Source: Salegentibacter_A chungangensis (lineage in GTDB: Bacteria; Bacteroidota; Bacteroidia; Flavobacteriales; Flavobacteriaceae). Taken from it: 64,000 nucleotides of DNA. This document shows positions 53,594 through 62,492 of the stretch, piece by piece. Every line of letters starts with the position of its first letter. Position 1 is the stretch's first letter. Made by a program: the position numbers and the translations under genes. The notes under the pieces were generated by a model, which saw only the letters and a list, made by a program, of their open reading frames with translations, had not been told where the DNA came from and searched no databases. The stretch spans positions 248,001 to 312,000 of the forward strand of contig NZ_JBHTLI010000001.1 in the NCBI RefSeq assembly GCF_042678405.1, in the 5' to 3' direction.

Positions 53594-54654
53594 GCTTCTT
53601 CGCCTTCTATATCGTCCATTGAGTTCCAGCCTCGGGCTATCAATGGCAATTTTTGGTTTGCCCTGGTGATAAGGTGCATCCCCTCCCCTTCTTCGGTCAT
53701 ATGACCTATCACGGTAAGATGAGGATTTCCTTTTATCTTATCATAATCTTTCTGAGAGATCGTAAACAACAGTTCATAATCTTCCCCTCCGCTAAGGGCG
53801 ATGGTGGTACTATCTATTTCGAATTCCTCACAAACCGAGATCACGGCAGGATCTAAAGGTATTTTTTCCTCGAAAAGATTAGCTCCTACTTTAGAGCTTT
53901 TACAAAGATGGATTATTTCAGAAGAAAGTCCGTCACTGATGTCTATCATAGAGGTGGGCTTCACGTCAAGCTCTTTTAGCAAAGGCGGAATATCCTTTCT
54001 CGCCTCAGGCTTCAACTGTCTTTCTATAAGATATGAATATTGATCAAGATCGGGCTGTGCGTTTGGGTTGGCCTTAAACACCTGCTTTTCACGTTCCAGC
54101 ACCTGAAGACCCATATAAGCTGCCCCAAGATCTCCCGTAACCACAAGCAGATCGTTAGGTTTAGCCCCGCTTCTGTAAACCACATCTTCTTTTTCTGCAA
54201 TTCCCAAAGCAGTGACACTTATCAACAATCCAGAGGTTGAAGAAGTGGTGTCTCCCCCTACAACATCTATATTATATAACTTTGCAGCAAGTTCGATCCC
54301 CGCATATAATTCTTCCAGGGCCTCTACCGGAAAACGGTTAGAAACAGCAATAGATACGGTGATTTGTGTAGCCTTGGCATTCATCGCATACACATCTGAT
54401 GCATTTACCATCACAGCCTTGTACCCCAAATGCTTCAGCGGCATATAGGCAAGATCAAAATGAACCCCTTCCACCAGAAGATCGGTAGTGACGATGGTCT
54501 GTTTATCTTCAAAATTCAACACCGCGGCATCATCCCCAATAGCCTTTACCGTCGTAGATAATTTAGGCTCAAAGCTTTTGGTTAGGTGATCTATTAGACC
54601 AAACTCTCCCAATTCTGAAAGGTTTGTCTTCATATCCTGACTATCTTTAAACAT
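53590..54654 (-). CDS. thiL: Thiamine-monophosphate kinase
   Basis: This 354-residue enzyme makes thiamine diphosphate, the cofactor needed by SucA in this window. ThiL motifs are present: GDDAAVL, TTDLLVEGVHFD, MVNASDVYAMNA and GGDTTSS, which bind Mg-ATP. The length is a little greater than the E. coli enzyme (about 325). The start used is the first ATG; another seven codons in is possible. It is convergent with the small Cys/His gene and divergent from the suf operon. Confidence 0.93.
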   Translation of the reverse strand: MFKDSQDMKTNLSELGEFGLIDHLTKSFEPKLSTTVKAIGDDAAVLNFEDKQTIVTTDLLVEGVHFDLAYMPLKHLGYKAVMVNASDVYAMNAKATQITVSIAVSNRFPVEALEELYAGIELAAKLYNIDVVGGDTTSSTSGLLISVTALGIAEKEDVVYRSGAKPNDLLVVTGDLGAAYMGLQVLEREKQVFKANPNAQPDLDQYSYLIERQLKPEARKDIPPLLKELDVKPTSMIDISDGLSSEIIHLCKSSKVGANLFEEKIPLDPAVISVCEEFEIDSTTIALSGGEDYELLFTISQKDYDKIKGNPHLTVIGHMTEEGEGMHLITRANQKLPLIARGWNSMDDIEGEEA

Positions 54655-54958
54655 AACGTGGACTTTTAAAATGCAAAATAAGCGAATATTATTTCAAAAT
54701 AAGGCAATTTGTAACAGTTTCTGAAGAATCCAAAAATCAGATTAGCCGGTAAAAAAACCGAAGATCGAGGACAATGGGAGACTTCGAAGGAAATAAAAAG
54801 TATTTAATTAATTTTCAGACAGATAGAAGATAAAAAAATCTTAGAAAAACTGATTGGTCAAACCTATGAACCTATTCTTAAAACAAATACTGAGAATATG
54901 GTAAAACGCTTGTTTTGTAGTATATTTGTGCCCAATTTAGAATTAATCTTTTTAAGCT
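54655..54958. other. Intergenic region between thiL and the suf operon
   Basis: This 304-nt region holds no gene that I can support. It contains the suf -7 box (54921-54928), a short inverted repeat AAGAT-A6-ATCTT at 54827-54842 and a small CGGT/ACCG repeat near 54747. The only ORFs are of 12-19 codons and look random. No recognisable iron or Fe-S regulator site was found. Confidence 0.6.
54921..54928 (+). promoter_or_regulatory. Putative -7 element of the suf operon
   Basis: TATATTTG matches TAnnTTTG and ends 31 nt before the sufA ATG. The -33 region is poor, which could mean that an activator is used, but this is inference. Confidence 0.5.
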
Positions 54959-55288
54959 ATGATAAAAGTAAGCGAAGAGGCTAAAAAGAAGATTGCCGCT
55001 TTAATGAGCGAAGAAGGCTTTAACAGCCTCACCGACTATGTTCGCGTGGGAGTTAAAAGCGGTGGCTGCTCAGGGTTGTCCTACGAATTGAAATTTGACA
55101 ATTCCACGGCCGAAAGCGACAAGATCTTTGAAGATAACGACATAAAAATATTAGTAGATAAACGCAGTGTGCTTTATTTAGCCGGAACTATTTTAGAATA
55201 TTCCGGAGGCCTTAATGGCAAGGGTTTTGTGTTTAACAACCCTAATGCACAGCGTACCTGTGGGTGCGGCGAAAGTTTTTCACTATAA
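54959..55288 (+). CDS. sufA: A-type iron-sulfur carrier (SufA/IscA family)
   Basis: This 109-residue protein carries newly made clusters to target enzymes. The three conserved cysteines are Cys37 (SGGCSG), Cys101 and Cys103 (CGCGESF). It is the first gene of the suf cluster, 61 nt before sufB. A hairpin in the gap has no T-run and therefore does not look like a terminator. Confidence 0.94.
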   Translation: MIKVSEEAKKKIAALMSEEGFNSLTDYVRVGVKSGGCSGLSYELKFDNSTAESDKIFEDNDIKILVDKRSVLYLAGTILEYSGGLNGKGFVFNNPNAQRTCGCGESFSL

Positions 55289-55311
55289 CCCAATCAGGCA
55301 TTAACTGCTTA

Positions 55312-55326
55312 TCCCGCAAAGCGGGA
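55312..55326 (+). other. Small intercistronic stem-loop between sufA and sufB
   Basis: TCCCGC and GCGGGA pair over 6 bp with an AAA loop and no T-tract. It may set mRNA stability or processing between sufA and sufB, but that is only a suggestion. Confidence 0.4.
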
Positions 55327-55349
55327 ATTCAAATCCAGAATCACAAGAA

Positions 55350-56795
55350 ATGGCATATACTGAAGACGATTTAAAAAAAGAGCTCGAAACAAAGGAATAT
55401 GAATACGGGTTTTATACTGATATTGAATCAGACACGCTACCCGTTGGATTGAACGAAGACATTGTAAGAGCGATCTCCAAAAAGAAGAACGAACCGGAAT
55501 GGATGACCGAATGGCGTCTGGAAGCTTTCCGGGCCTGGGAGCAAATGGAAGAGCCGGAATGGGCAAATGTCCATTACGAAAAACCAAACTTCCAGAATAT
55601 CTCCTATTATTCGGCCCCCAATAAAAAGCCGAAATACGATAGTCTAGATGAAGTAGATCCGGAATTACTGGATACCTTCAAAAAACTAGGGATCTCCATT
55701 GATGAACAGAAAAAACTGGCAGGAGTTGCTGTAGATGTTGTGATGGACTCGGTTTCTGTTACAACCACTTTCAAAAAGACCCTGGCAGAAAAAGGGATTA
55801 TCTTCTGTTCAATTTCTGAAGCGATACAGGAGCATCCGGAGCTTGTAAAGAAATATCTGGGAACTGTAGTCCCTAAGAAAGATAACTTCTATGCTGCTTT
55901 GAACTCTGCGGTATTTAGTGACGGGTCTTTCTGCTACATTCCAAAAGGAGTAAGATGCCCTATGGAGCTGTCTACTTACTTTAGAATTAATCAGGCCGGA
56001 ACAGGACAATTTGAGCGTACGCTTGTAATAGCCGATGAAAGCAGCTACGTAAGCTACCTTGAAGGTTGTACCGCCCCAATGCGTGATGAAAACCAATTGC
56101 ACGCGGCTGTGGTGGAACTTATCGCTTTAGACGATGCCGAGATCAAGTACAGTACCGTTCAAAACTGGTATCCCGGTAACAGTGAAGGTAAAGGTGGTGT
56201 TTTCAACTTCGTTACCAAAAGAGGACTTTGCGAGAAGAACGCCAAGATCTCCTGGACCCAGGTAGAGACAGGTTCAGCAGTGACCTGGAAGTACCCTTCC
56301 TGTATTTTGAAAGGGGACAATTCTATAGGCGAATTCTATTCTATTGCCGTAACGAACAATTACCAGCAGGCCGATACCGGAACAAAAATGATCCACCTTG
56401 GTAAAAACACCAAGAGCACCATTATTTCGAAGGGTATTTCTGCAGGACATTCGCAGAATTCATACCGTGGTTTGGTACAGGTAAACAACAGAGCTGAAAA
56501 CGCGAGAAACTTCTCGCAATGTGACTCCCTGCTGATGGGTAATGAGTGTGGCGCCCACACCTTCCCTTACATTGAAGCAAAAAACAAATCGGCTAAAATA
56601 GAGCACGAAGCTACCACAAGTAAGATTGGGGAGGACCAGATCTTTTACTGCAACCAGCGTGGGATAGATACCGAAAAGGCTATTGCCCTTATCGTAAATG
56701 GTTTCAGTAAAGAAGTGCTGAACAAACTACCTATGGAGTTTGCAGTAGAGGCTCAGAAATTACTGGAGATCTCACTTGAAGGTTCTGTAGGATAA
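55350..56795 (+). CDS. sufB: Fe-S cluster scaffold subunit SufB
   Basis: This 481-residue protein is the scaffold of the SufBCD complex, where clusters form from sulfur passed by SufS/SufE. The long parallel beta-helix region is clear, with the conserved C-terminal segment FSQCDSLLMGNECGAHT that carries the cluster-building Cys. The length fits SufB (about 480-495). The next gene, a lipoprotein, starts 12 nt later. Confidence 0.97.
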   Translation: MAYTEDDLKKELETKEYEYGFYTDIESDTLPVGLNEDIVRAISKKKNEPEWMTEWRLEAFRAWEQMEEPEWANVHYEKPNFQNISYYSAPNKKPKYDSLDEVDPELLDTFKKLGISIDEQKKLAGVAVDVVMDSVSVTTTFKKTLAEKGIIFCSISEAIQEHPELVKKYLGTVVPKKDNFYAALNSAVFSDGSFCYIPKGVRCPMELSTYFRINQAGTGQFERTLVIADESSYVSYLEGCTAPMRDENQLHAAVVELIALDDAEIKYSTVQNWYPGNSEGKGGVFNFVTKRGLCEKNAKISWTQVETGSAVTWKYPSCILKGDNSIGEFYSIAVTNNYQQADTGTKMIHLGKNTKSTIISKGISAGHSQNSYRGLVQVNNRAENARNFSQCDSLLMGNECGAHTFPYIEAKNKSAKIEHEATTSKIGEDQIFYCNQRGIDTEKAIALIVNGFSKEVLNKLPMEFAVEAQKLLEISLEGSVG

Positions 56796-56807
56796 GAAGA
56801 ACAGGGA

Positions 56808-57197
56808 ATGATTAAAAAATTAGCAGTTTTATTAATGGTTTTGAGTTTCTTCTATGCCTGCCAGGATGAAGGCAGGAAGCAAATGACCTCAGAGCCCGAA
56901 GCTGAAGAAGTCCCTGACAGCATTCAGGTTTTAACCGGCCAGTTCATTTATGTGGCCGATGCCGCTGTCCTTAGAGGTGAGGATTTTGTCTACGGGGTGA
57001 CCATAGACTCGATGTCTCAGGTACTTTCCGAAAGGGTGAAGCCATTGAAAAAAGAAGATTTTGATATGGTACCGGTAACGGTAAAGGCCTGGATAAGACC
57101 AAACCCTGAACAGGAAGGCTGGGAAGAAACCATAGAAATACAGGAAATAATAGAAGTTAAAGGAGATTCGATCTCCCAAAATAAAATTGAAAATTAA
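56808..57197 (+). CDS. Lipoprotein encoded inside the suf operon, unrecognised
   Basis: This 129-residue protein has a lipoprotein signal with Cys18 (FFYACQDE), an acidic linker, then a small beta-rich domain (about 40-120) with the segments GQFIYVADAAVLRGEDFVYG and DMVPVTVKAWIRP. I cannot assign a family; an OB-like or NlpE-like fold is one option. It sits 12 nt after sufB and 35 nt before sufC, so it is cotranscribed with cytoplasmic Fe-S assembly genes although it should be in the envelope. Confidence 0.8.
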   Translation: MIKKLAVLLMVLSFFYACQDEGRKQMTSEPEAEEVPDSIQVLTGQFIYVADAAVLRGEDFVYGVTIDSMSQVLSERVKPLKKEDFDMVPVTVKAWIRPNPEQEGWEETIEIQEIIEVKGDSISQNKIEN

Positions 57198-57232
57198 ACT
57201 ATCCGGCTTGTCCGGATGCATACCCATACAAT

Positions 57233-57985
57233 ATGCTTAAAATTAAGAATTTACACGCGAGTATAGAAGATAAAGAGATCCTGAAAGGAATTAATCTTGA
57301 AATTAATCCCGGGGAGGTACACGCCATAATGGGCCCTAACGGTTCAGGTAAAAGTACCCTCTCTTCAGTTATAGCGGGAAAAGAAGAATATGAGATGACC
57401 GAGGGAGAGATCATTTTTGAAGGGGGCGACCTTTCAGAACTTGATCCTGAAGAAAGAGCTCATAAAGGTATCTTCCTTTCTTTCCAGTACCCAGTGGAAA
57501 TTCCGGGAGTATCGGTAACCAACTTTATGAAGACGGCTATCAATGCTCACAGGAAAGCTAACGGGCTTGAGGATATGCCGGCAAATGAAATGCTGAAGCT
57601 TATCCGTGAAAAGTCTGAAATGCTGGAGATAGACCGTAAGTTCCTTTCCCGTTCCCTGAACGAAGGATTCTCAGGTGGGGAGAAGAAACGTAACGAGATC
57701 TTCCAGATGGCGATGTTGGATCCTAAGTTGTCTATTCTTGATGAAACCGATTCAGGACTTGATATCGATGCCCTGAAAGTAGTGGCAGACGGAGTGAACA
57801 AACTGCGAACTGAAAATAATGCCGTACTTGTAATTACTCACTACCAGAGACTGCTTAACTATATTGTACCAGATGTTGTGCACGTAATGGTAGACGGAAA
57901 GATCGTGAAGACCGGAGGAAAAGAACTGGCTTACGAACTTGAAGAAAGAGGGTACGACTGGGTAAAACAAGAAAAAGCGGTATAA
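57233..57985 (+). CDS. sufC: Fe-S assembly ATPase SufC
   Basis: This 250-residue ABC-type ATPase powers SufBCD but has no membrane partner. The Walker A motif is GPNGSGKS at 34-41, the signature is FSGGEKKR, and Walker B is LSILDETDSGLD. The length is typical. It is followed by sufD at 58 nt. Confidence 0.97.
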   Translation: MLKIKNLHASIEDKEILKGINLEINPGEVHAIMGPNGSGKSTLSSVIAGKEEYEMTEGEIIFEGGDLSELDPEERAHKGIFLSFQYPVEIPGVSVTNFMKTAINAHRKANGLEDMPANEMLKLIREKSEMLEIDRKFLSRSLNEGFSGGEKKRNEIFQMAMLDPKLSILDETDSGLDIDALKVVADGVNKLRTENNAVLVITHYQRLLNYIVPDVVHVMVDGKIVKTGGKELAYELEERGYDWVKQEKAV

Positions 57986-58043
57986 GCACGCTGAAATTTA
58001 AGAATGTGAACCTTTATCTGTTCACTAAACTTAAACTAACAAG

Positions 58044-59357
58044 ATGGAATTAAAAGAAAAATTAGTATCATCATTTCTCGCTTTTGAAGAAGAATTTGGA
58101 GCGAATGATGATCTTCATAAAATAAGGAATCAGGCGATTAAGGAGTTTGAAACCCTGGGCTTTCCAAGCAGAAAGGAAGAGGCCTGGAAATATACTTCCC
58201 TTAATTCGGTATTGAAACACGATTACAGCGTTTTCCCTAAGAAAGAAGATGCACTGGAATACCGTGATATCAAGAAATATCTGATTCACGATATAGATAC
58301 TTATGACCTGGTTTTTATAGACGGCATCTACTCCTCTCACTTGTCGCAAACAACTCACGATAAGATAGATGTATGTTTGATGTCTTCAGCTCTTAACAAG
58401 GCTAAGTACAAACCTGTAATAGAGAACTACTTCAACAAGTTAGCTCCAAAATCAGGGCTTAACTCTTTAAACACGGCATTTGCGCACGAAGGTGCTTTTA
58501 TTCATATTCATAAGAATAAAATGGCCGATAAGCCTATTCAGATCATCAATTTCTCTACGGGAAATGAGTCTGCATTATTGCTACAGCCAAGAAACCTGAT
58601 CGTGGTAGACGAGAACTCTCACGCCCAGATCATTGAGCGTCACCAGAGTCTCACAGACCATCCTGTACTGACCAATTCGGTTACAGAGATCTATGCCGAT
58701 AAAAGAGCTATTGTAGATTATTATAAGATCCAGAATGATAAGACTTCAGCTTCCCTTATCGATAATACTTTTATCGAGCAGCAGGCTGAAAGTAACTGTT
58801 CTGTACACACCTTTTCTTTTGGTGGGCAATTAACCCGTAACAATCTTAATTTCTACCAGAAAGGTGAACGCATCGAATCTACCCTAAAAGGGGTAACGAT
58901 CATTGAAGGAAAACAACACGTAGATCACAATACCCTGGTTCACCACATTGAGCCGAACTGTGAAAGTCACCAGGATTATAAAGGTATTTTCGCTGAAAGA
59001 TCTACAGGTGTTTTCAACGGGAAAGTGGTCGTAGAGAAGGAAGCTCAAAAGACAAATGCATATCAGTCTAACAACAATATTCTTATAGACGATAAGGCTA
59101 CCATCAATTCTAAACCTCAGCTGGAAATATTTGCTGACGATGTTAAATGTAGCCACGGTTGTACCATAGGACAGCTTGATGAAGAAGCATTGTTCTATCT
59201 GCAGTCCAGAGGTATTCCAAGAAAGGAAGCCCGCGGACTTATGACCTATGCCTTTGCCAATAATGTTCTGGAAAGCGTTAAAATACCTGAGATCAAGAAA
59301 AGAATCAACAAACTTATTGCTTTAAAGCTGGGTGTAGAGTTAGGTTTTAACCTGTAA
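58044..59357 (+). CDS. sufD: Fe-S assembly protein SufD
   Basis: This 437-residue protein is the second beta-helix subunit of SufBCD. The N-terminal helical part has PSRKEEAWKYT, and the C-terminal SHGCTIGQLDEEALFYLQSRG block is the conserved SufD/SufB end. The order sufC-sufD-sufS is standard. It is 57 nt before sufS. Confidence 0.95.
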   Translation: MELKEKLVSSFLAFEEEFGANDDLHKIRNQAIKEFETLGFPSRKEEAWKYTSLNSVLKHDYSVFPKKEDALEYRDIKKYLIHDIDTYDLVFIDGIYSSHLSQTTHDKIDVCLMSSALNKAKYKPVIENYFNKLAPKSGLNSLNTAFAHEGAFIHIHKNKMADKPIQIINFSTGNESALLLQPRNLIVVDENSHAQIIERHQSLTDHPVLTNSVTEIYADKRAIVDYYKIQNDKTSASLIDNTFIEQQAESNCSVHTFSFGGQLTRNNLNFYQKGERIESTLKGVTIIEGKQHVDHNTLVHHIEPNCESHQDYKGIFAERSTGVFNGKVVVEKEAQKTNAYQSNNNILIDDKATINSKPQLEIFADDVKCSHGCTIGQLDEEALFYLQSRGIPRKEARGLMTYAFANNVLESVKIPEIKKRINKLIALKLGVELGFNL

Positions 59358-59414
59358 GAAATGCTATTTTAAAGTAGCATCCTAAACACCTGCCCTAAAA
59401 ATAAATAACTGAGA

Positions 59415-60653
59415 ATGAGCCTTGCTACTGAGAAAATATCATTGGACGTTGAGAAGATAAGAAAGGATTTCCCTATTCTAAAAAGGGAAATCAATGGCTA
59501 TCCGTTGGTGTATTTTGACAATGCCGCCACCTCTCAAACCCCACAACAGGTGATAGATGTGATTGTGGATTATTATTCCAACTACAACGCCAATATTCAC
59601 CGCGGGGTTCACAGCCTTTCTCAGGAGGCCACAGATAAGTATGAAACTGCCCGAAGGAAGATTCAGCAGCATTTTAATGCAGCAAACCCGGAAGAGATCA
59701 TCTTCACCTCTGGAACCACTCACGGGATAAACCTCGTGGCTAACGGTTTTTCAGCTTTACTGGAAGCGGGAGATGAGATCCTTGTTTCGGCAATGGAACA
59801 TCACTCCAACATAGTACCCTGGCAAATGCTTTGCGAAAAGACAGGAGCGGTACTCAAGGTGATTCCAATGAATCAGGAAGGTGAACTTATTTATTCTTCT
59901 TTTGAAGAGCTGATTTCGGAAAAAACCAAGGTTGTATTTCTAAACCACGTCTCTAACGCATTGGGAACAATAAACCCCATCAAAGAGATCATTAAGAAAG
60001 CACATTCGGTAGATGCGGCCGTTCTGATAGACGGAGCCCAGGCGGCGCCTCATATCAAGGCCGATGTTCAGGAACTGGATGTTGATTTCTATGTGGTGTC
60101 TGCTCACAAAATGTGCGGGCCTACCGGGGTTGGTGTGCTTTACGGAAAGAAAAAATGGTTGGAAAAGCTTCCTCCCTACCAGGGTGGCGGAGAGATGATC
60201 TCCACCGTGACCTTCGAAAAAACCACCTATGCGGACCTGCCTCACAAATTCGAGGCCGGGACCCCGAATATTTGCGGAGGCATAGCTTTTGGAGCCGCTA
60301 TAGATTATATGAATAAAATAGGCTTCGACAAGATTGCCGCCTATGAGAAGGAGTTGCTGGATTACGGAACCAGTAAACTTCTTGAGATTGAAGGAATGCA
60401 GATCTACGGAATTTCAAGGGACAAAACAGCAGTGATCTCTTTCAACATTGAAGGACTACACCCATATGACATTGGTACCCTTGTAGACAAAATGGGAATC
60501 GCTGTTCGTACAGGCCATCATTGCGCCCAGCCCGTTATGGATTTTTATAATATTCCCGGGACCATAAGAGCTTCCTTTTCATTTTACAATACAAAAACCG
60601 AAATAGACCGTTTTATTGAAGCGGTCAAAAAAGCGAAAGCTATGCTTTCTTAA
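59415..60653 (+). CDS. sufS: Cysteine desulfurase SufS (group II)
   Basis: This 412-residue PLP enzyme takes sulfur from cysteine and passes it to SufE. The PLP lysine is Lys232 (SAHKMCG) and the active-site cysteine is Cys370 (GHHCAQP). The short loop around the Cys marks it as group II. The META lipoprotein gene starts 11 nt after its stop. Confidence 0.97.
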   Translation: MSLATEKISLDVEKIRKDFPILKREINGYPLVYFDNAATSQTPQQVIDVIVDYYSNYNANIHRGVHSLSQEATDKYETARRKIQQHFNAANPEEIIFTSGTTHGINLVANGFSALLEAGDEILVSAMEHHSNIVPWQMLCEKTGAVLKVIPMNQEGELIYSSFEELISEKTKVVFLNHVSNALGTINPIKEIIKKAHSVDAAVLIDGAQAAPHIKADVQELDVDFYVVSAHKMCGPTGVGVLYGKKKWLEKLPPYQGGGEMISTVTFEKTTYADLPHKFEAGTPNICGGIAFGAAIDYMNKIGFDKIAAYEKELLDYGTSKLLEIEGMQIYGISRDKTAVISFNIEGLHPYDIGTLVDKMGIAVRTGHHCAQPVMDFYNIPGTIRASFSFYNTKTEIDRFIEAVKKAKAMLS

Positions 60654-60664
60654 AAACCAACCAT

Positions 60665-61141
60665 ATGAAAAAAATGATCTTTATTTTAAGTCTTATCCTC
60701 TTTGTTTCCTGTGGGGAAAATGAAAAAAAGGAAAAGACAACCGATAAAGCCGAAAACACTGAAAAGCCAACTGAAGAAATAAAGACAAGCCTTAGCGAAC
60801 TGCGGAATCAGACCGGGAGCTACAAGATTATAAAGCTTGCCAACAAGGATTTGGGAACTGAGGAAATTTTACTTGAGTTTGACGGAGATTCCCAGAAAAT
60901 ATCCGGTAATCTTGGATGCAACGATTTTGTTTCTGCCTTCAAACTAACCGAAGACCGGGTGAAATTTGATCCGCCTATCGGGACCAAGATGTTTTGCGAA
61001 GGCAAGATGAAGAATGAAGAAAGCCTGGGAGAGATTCTTCCAAAGATCACCAGGGCGAAGATAAATGAAGAAGAATTGGTATTTTTATCAAAAGATAATG
61101 AGGTTTTACTAAGCCTTGAAAAAACAGAACAAAGTGAGTAA
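60665..61141 (+). CDS. META-domain lipoprotein
   Basis: This 158-residue protein has a lipoprotein signal with Cys16 (FVSCGE), a Lys/Glu-rich linker (about 17-45) and a META (HslJ-like) domain (about 48-150). SGNLGCND and GTKMFCEGKM are its conserved segments. META domains occur in envelope stress proteins, and the function is not known. It is the second lipoprotein in the suf operon, and its end overlaps the start of sufE by a few nucleotides. Confidence 0.87.
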   Translation: MKKMIFILSLILFVSCGENEKKEKTTDKAENTEKPTEEIKTSLSELRNQTGSYKIIKLANKDLGTEEILLEFDGDSQKISGNLGCNDFVSAFKLTEDRVKFDPPIGTKMFCEGKMKNEESLGEILPKITRAKINEEELVFLSKDNEVLLSLEKTEQSE

Positions 61142-61559
61142 TATTCAGGAAAAACAACAGGAGATCGTAGAAGAGTTCGCAATGTTCGACGACTGGATGC
61201 AGCGTTACGAATATATGATCGAGCTTGGGAAGTCCCTGCCTTTAATAGACGATAAATACAAGATAGACGAAAACCTTATCAAAGGCTGCCAGAGCAAGGT
61301 GTGGGTGCACGCAGAGCTTGAAAGCGATAAACTGGTGTTTACCGCCGACAGTGACGCCATCATCACCAAAGGAATAGTAGCTATCCTCATCAGGGTATTC
61401 TCTAATCAGCATCCTTCAGAGATCATTGAAGCCGATACTAAATTCATTGATGAAATAGGCCTGAAAGAACATCTTTCTCCTACCCGAGCCAATGGATTGG
61501 TAAGTATGATCAAACAACTGAAAATGTATGCGGTGGCATACCAAACCCAATTGAACTAA
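61134..61559 (+). CDS. sufE: Sulfur acceptor protein SufE
   Basis: This protein of about 141 residues takes persulfide from SufS and moves it to SufB. The active Cys is in LIKGCQSKVW. I chose the GTG at 61134 (product beginning MSNIQEKQQEI) because related SufE proteins start at that position; a TTG at 61116 is a less likely alternative. The start overlaps the META gene stop by 8 nt, so translation is coupled. Confidence 0.92.
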   Translation: MSNIQEKQQEIVEEFAMFDDWMQRYEYMIELGKSLPLIDDKYKIDENLIKGCQSKVWVHAELESDKLVFTADSDAIITKGIVAILIRVFSNQHPSEIIEADTKFIDEIGLKEHLSPTRANGLVSMIKQLKMYAVAYQTQLN

Positions 61560-61560
61560 A

Positions 61561-61884
61561 ATGGAACAAAAAATAGACACCCAGGAATTAGGAGAAAAGA
61601 TCGTAAAGGTCCTTAAGACCATTTATGACCCTGAAATTCCAGTAGACATCTACGAACTGGGATTAATTTACGATGTGATGGTAAGCACAGATTATGATGT
61701 GAAGATCCTAATGACGCTTACTACCCCAAACTGCCCGGTGGCTGAAACCCTCCCGCAGGAAGTGGAAGAGAAAGTGAAATCGGTAGATATGGTTAAAGAT
61801 GCCGAAGTGGAGATCACTTTCGATCCGCCGTGGAGCCAGGACCTTATGAGTGAAGGCGCTAAACTGGAATTGGGACTGTTATAG
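61561..61884 (+). CDS. sufT: SUF-associated DUF59 (MIP18/SufT-like) protein
   Basis: This 107-residue protein has the DUF59 signature DPEIPVDIYELGLIYDV and the motif TTPNCPVAETLP with its conserved Cys. Members help deliver clusters to target proteins. It starts 1 nt after sufE and fits the usual suf gene order in Bacteroidota. It is a single domain, with no C-terminal extension. Confidence 0.9.
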   Translation: MEQKIDTQELGEKIVKVLKTIYDPEIPVDIYELGLIYDVMVSTDYDVKILMTLTTPNCPVAETLPQEVEEKVKSVDMVKDAEVEITFDPPWSQDLMSEGAKLELGLL

Positions 61885-61916
61885 TACCCAGAAGAACTTT
61901 AAAAACCTGAAAAACT

Positions 61917-62429
61917 ATGTCTGCAGAAATTGTAAACAGAGTGGCTAACAGCAAACTGGTTACTTTTAATCTTGAAGATCACTATCCACAGGGAGAAAGG
62001 GTTCTTTTTGATATTAAGGACTGGTTGCTGGAAGGTTTTGTATTGAAGGAAAGCCTTTTCAGGGACGAGGCAAAAAAGCACGATTGGAGCATATATGAAG
62101 GCCAGTATGTGGCCCTCACCTGCTCCACCGATGCCATTGTGCCCGCCTGGGCCTATATGCTGCTGAGCACTTATCTTCAGCCTTATGCCAAAAAGGTGGT
62201 TACCGGTGACCTTGAAACCCTGGAAACCGTACTTTATACTGAAGTGATCTCGAAACTGGACGTTTCCGATCTTGAAGATAAACCGGTGATCGTTAAAGGC
62301 TGCTCCCAAAAACCAGTGCCACAGAATGCCTATTTATTGCTTATAGAAAAATTACAACCCGTTGTAAAAAGCCTTATGTATGGAGAAGCCTGTTCTTCAG
62401 TGCCGCTCTATAAAAAGCCAAAAAAATAA
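61917..62429 (+). CDS. DUF2480 family protein
   Basis: This 170-residue protein matches the Bacteroidota family DUF2480: an N-terminal EIVNRVANSKLVTFNLED, a central YVALTCSTDAIVPAWAYM and a late VIVKGCSQK block. Cys residues in CSTDA, GCSQ and EACSS could be functional. There is no signal peptide, so it is cytoplasmic. Its position 32 nt after sufT and the conserved cysteines suggest an Fe-S related role, but that is inference. Confidence 0.88.
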   Translation: MSAEIVNRVANSKLVTFNLEDHYPQGERVLFDIKDWLLEGFVLKESLFRDEAKKHDWSIYEGQYVALTCSTDAIVPAWAYMLLSTYLQPYAKKVVTGDLETLETVLYTEVISKLDVSDLEDKPVIVKGCSQKPVPQNAYLLLIEKLQPVVKSLMYGEACSSVPLYKKPKK

Positions 62430-62435
62430 ATATTC

Positions 62436-62455
62436 AGCCCTCAAAAGGGCTTTTT
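62436..62455 (+). terminator. Intrinsic terminator after DUF2480
   Basis: AGCCCT and AGGGCT form a 6-bp stem with a CAAA loop and run into TTTTT. It marks the end of the main suf transcript and lies about 40 nt before the next start. Confidence 0.78.
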
Positions 62456-62492
62456 CTATTTATAAAGGATGTACCAACCAAAAAATGAAGAG

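Noticed and set aside
54655..54958. Riboswitch or Fe-S regulator site upstream of the suf operon
   Set aside because: Only short imperfect repeats are visible; I found no recognisable aptamer or IscR-type site.
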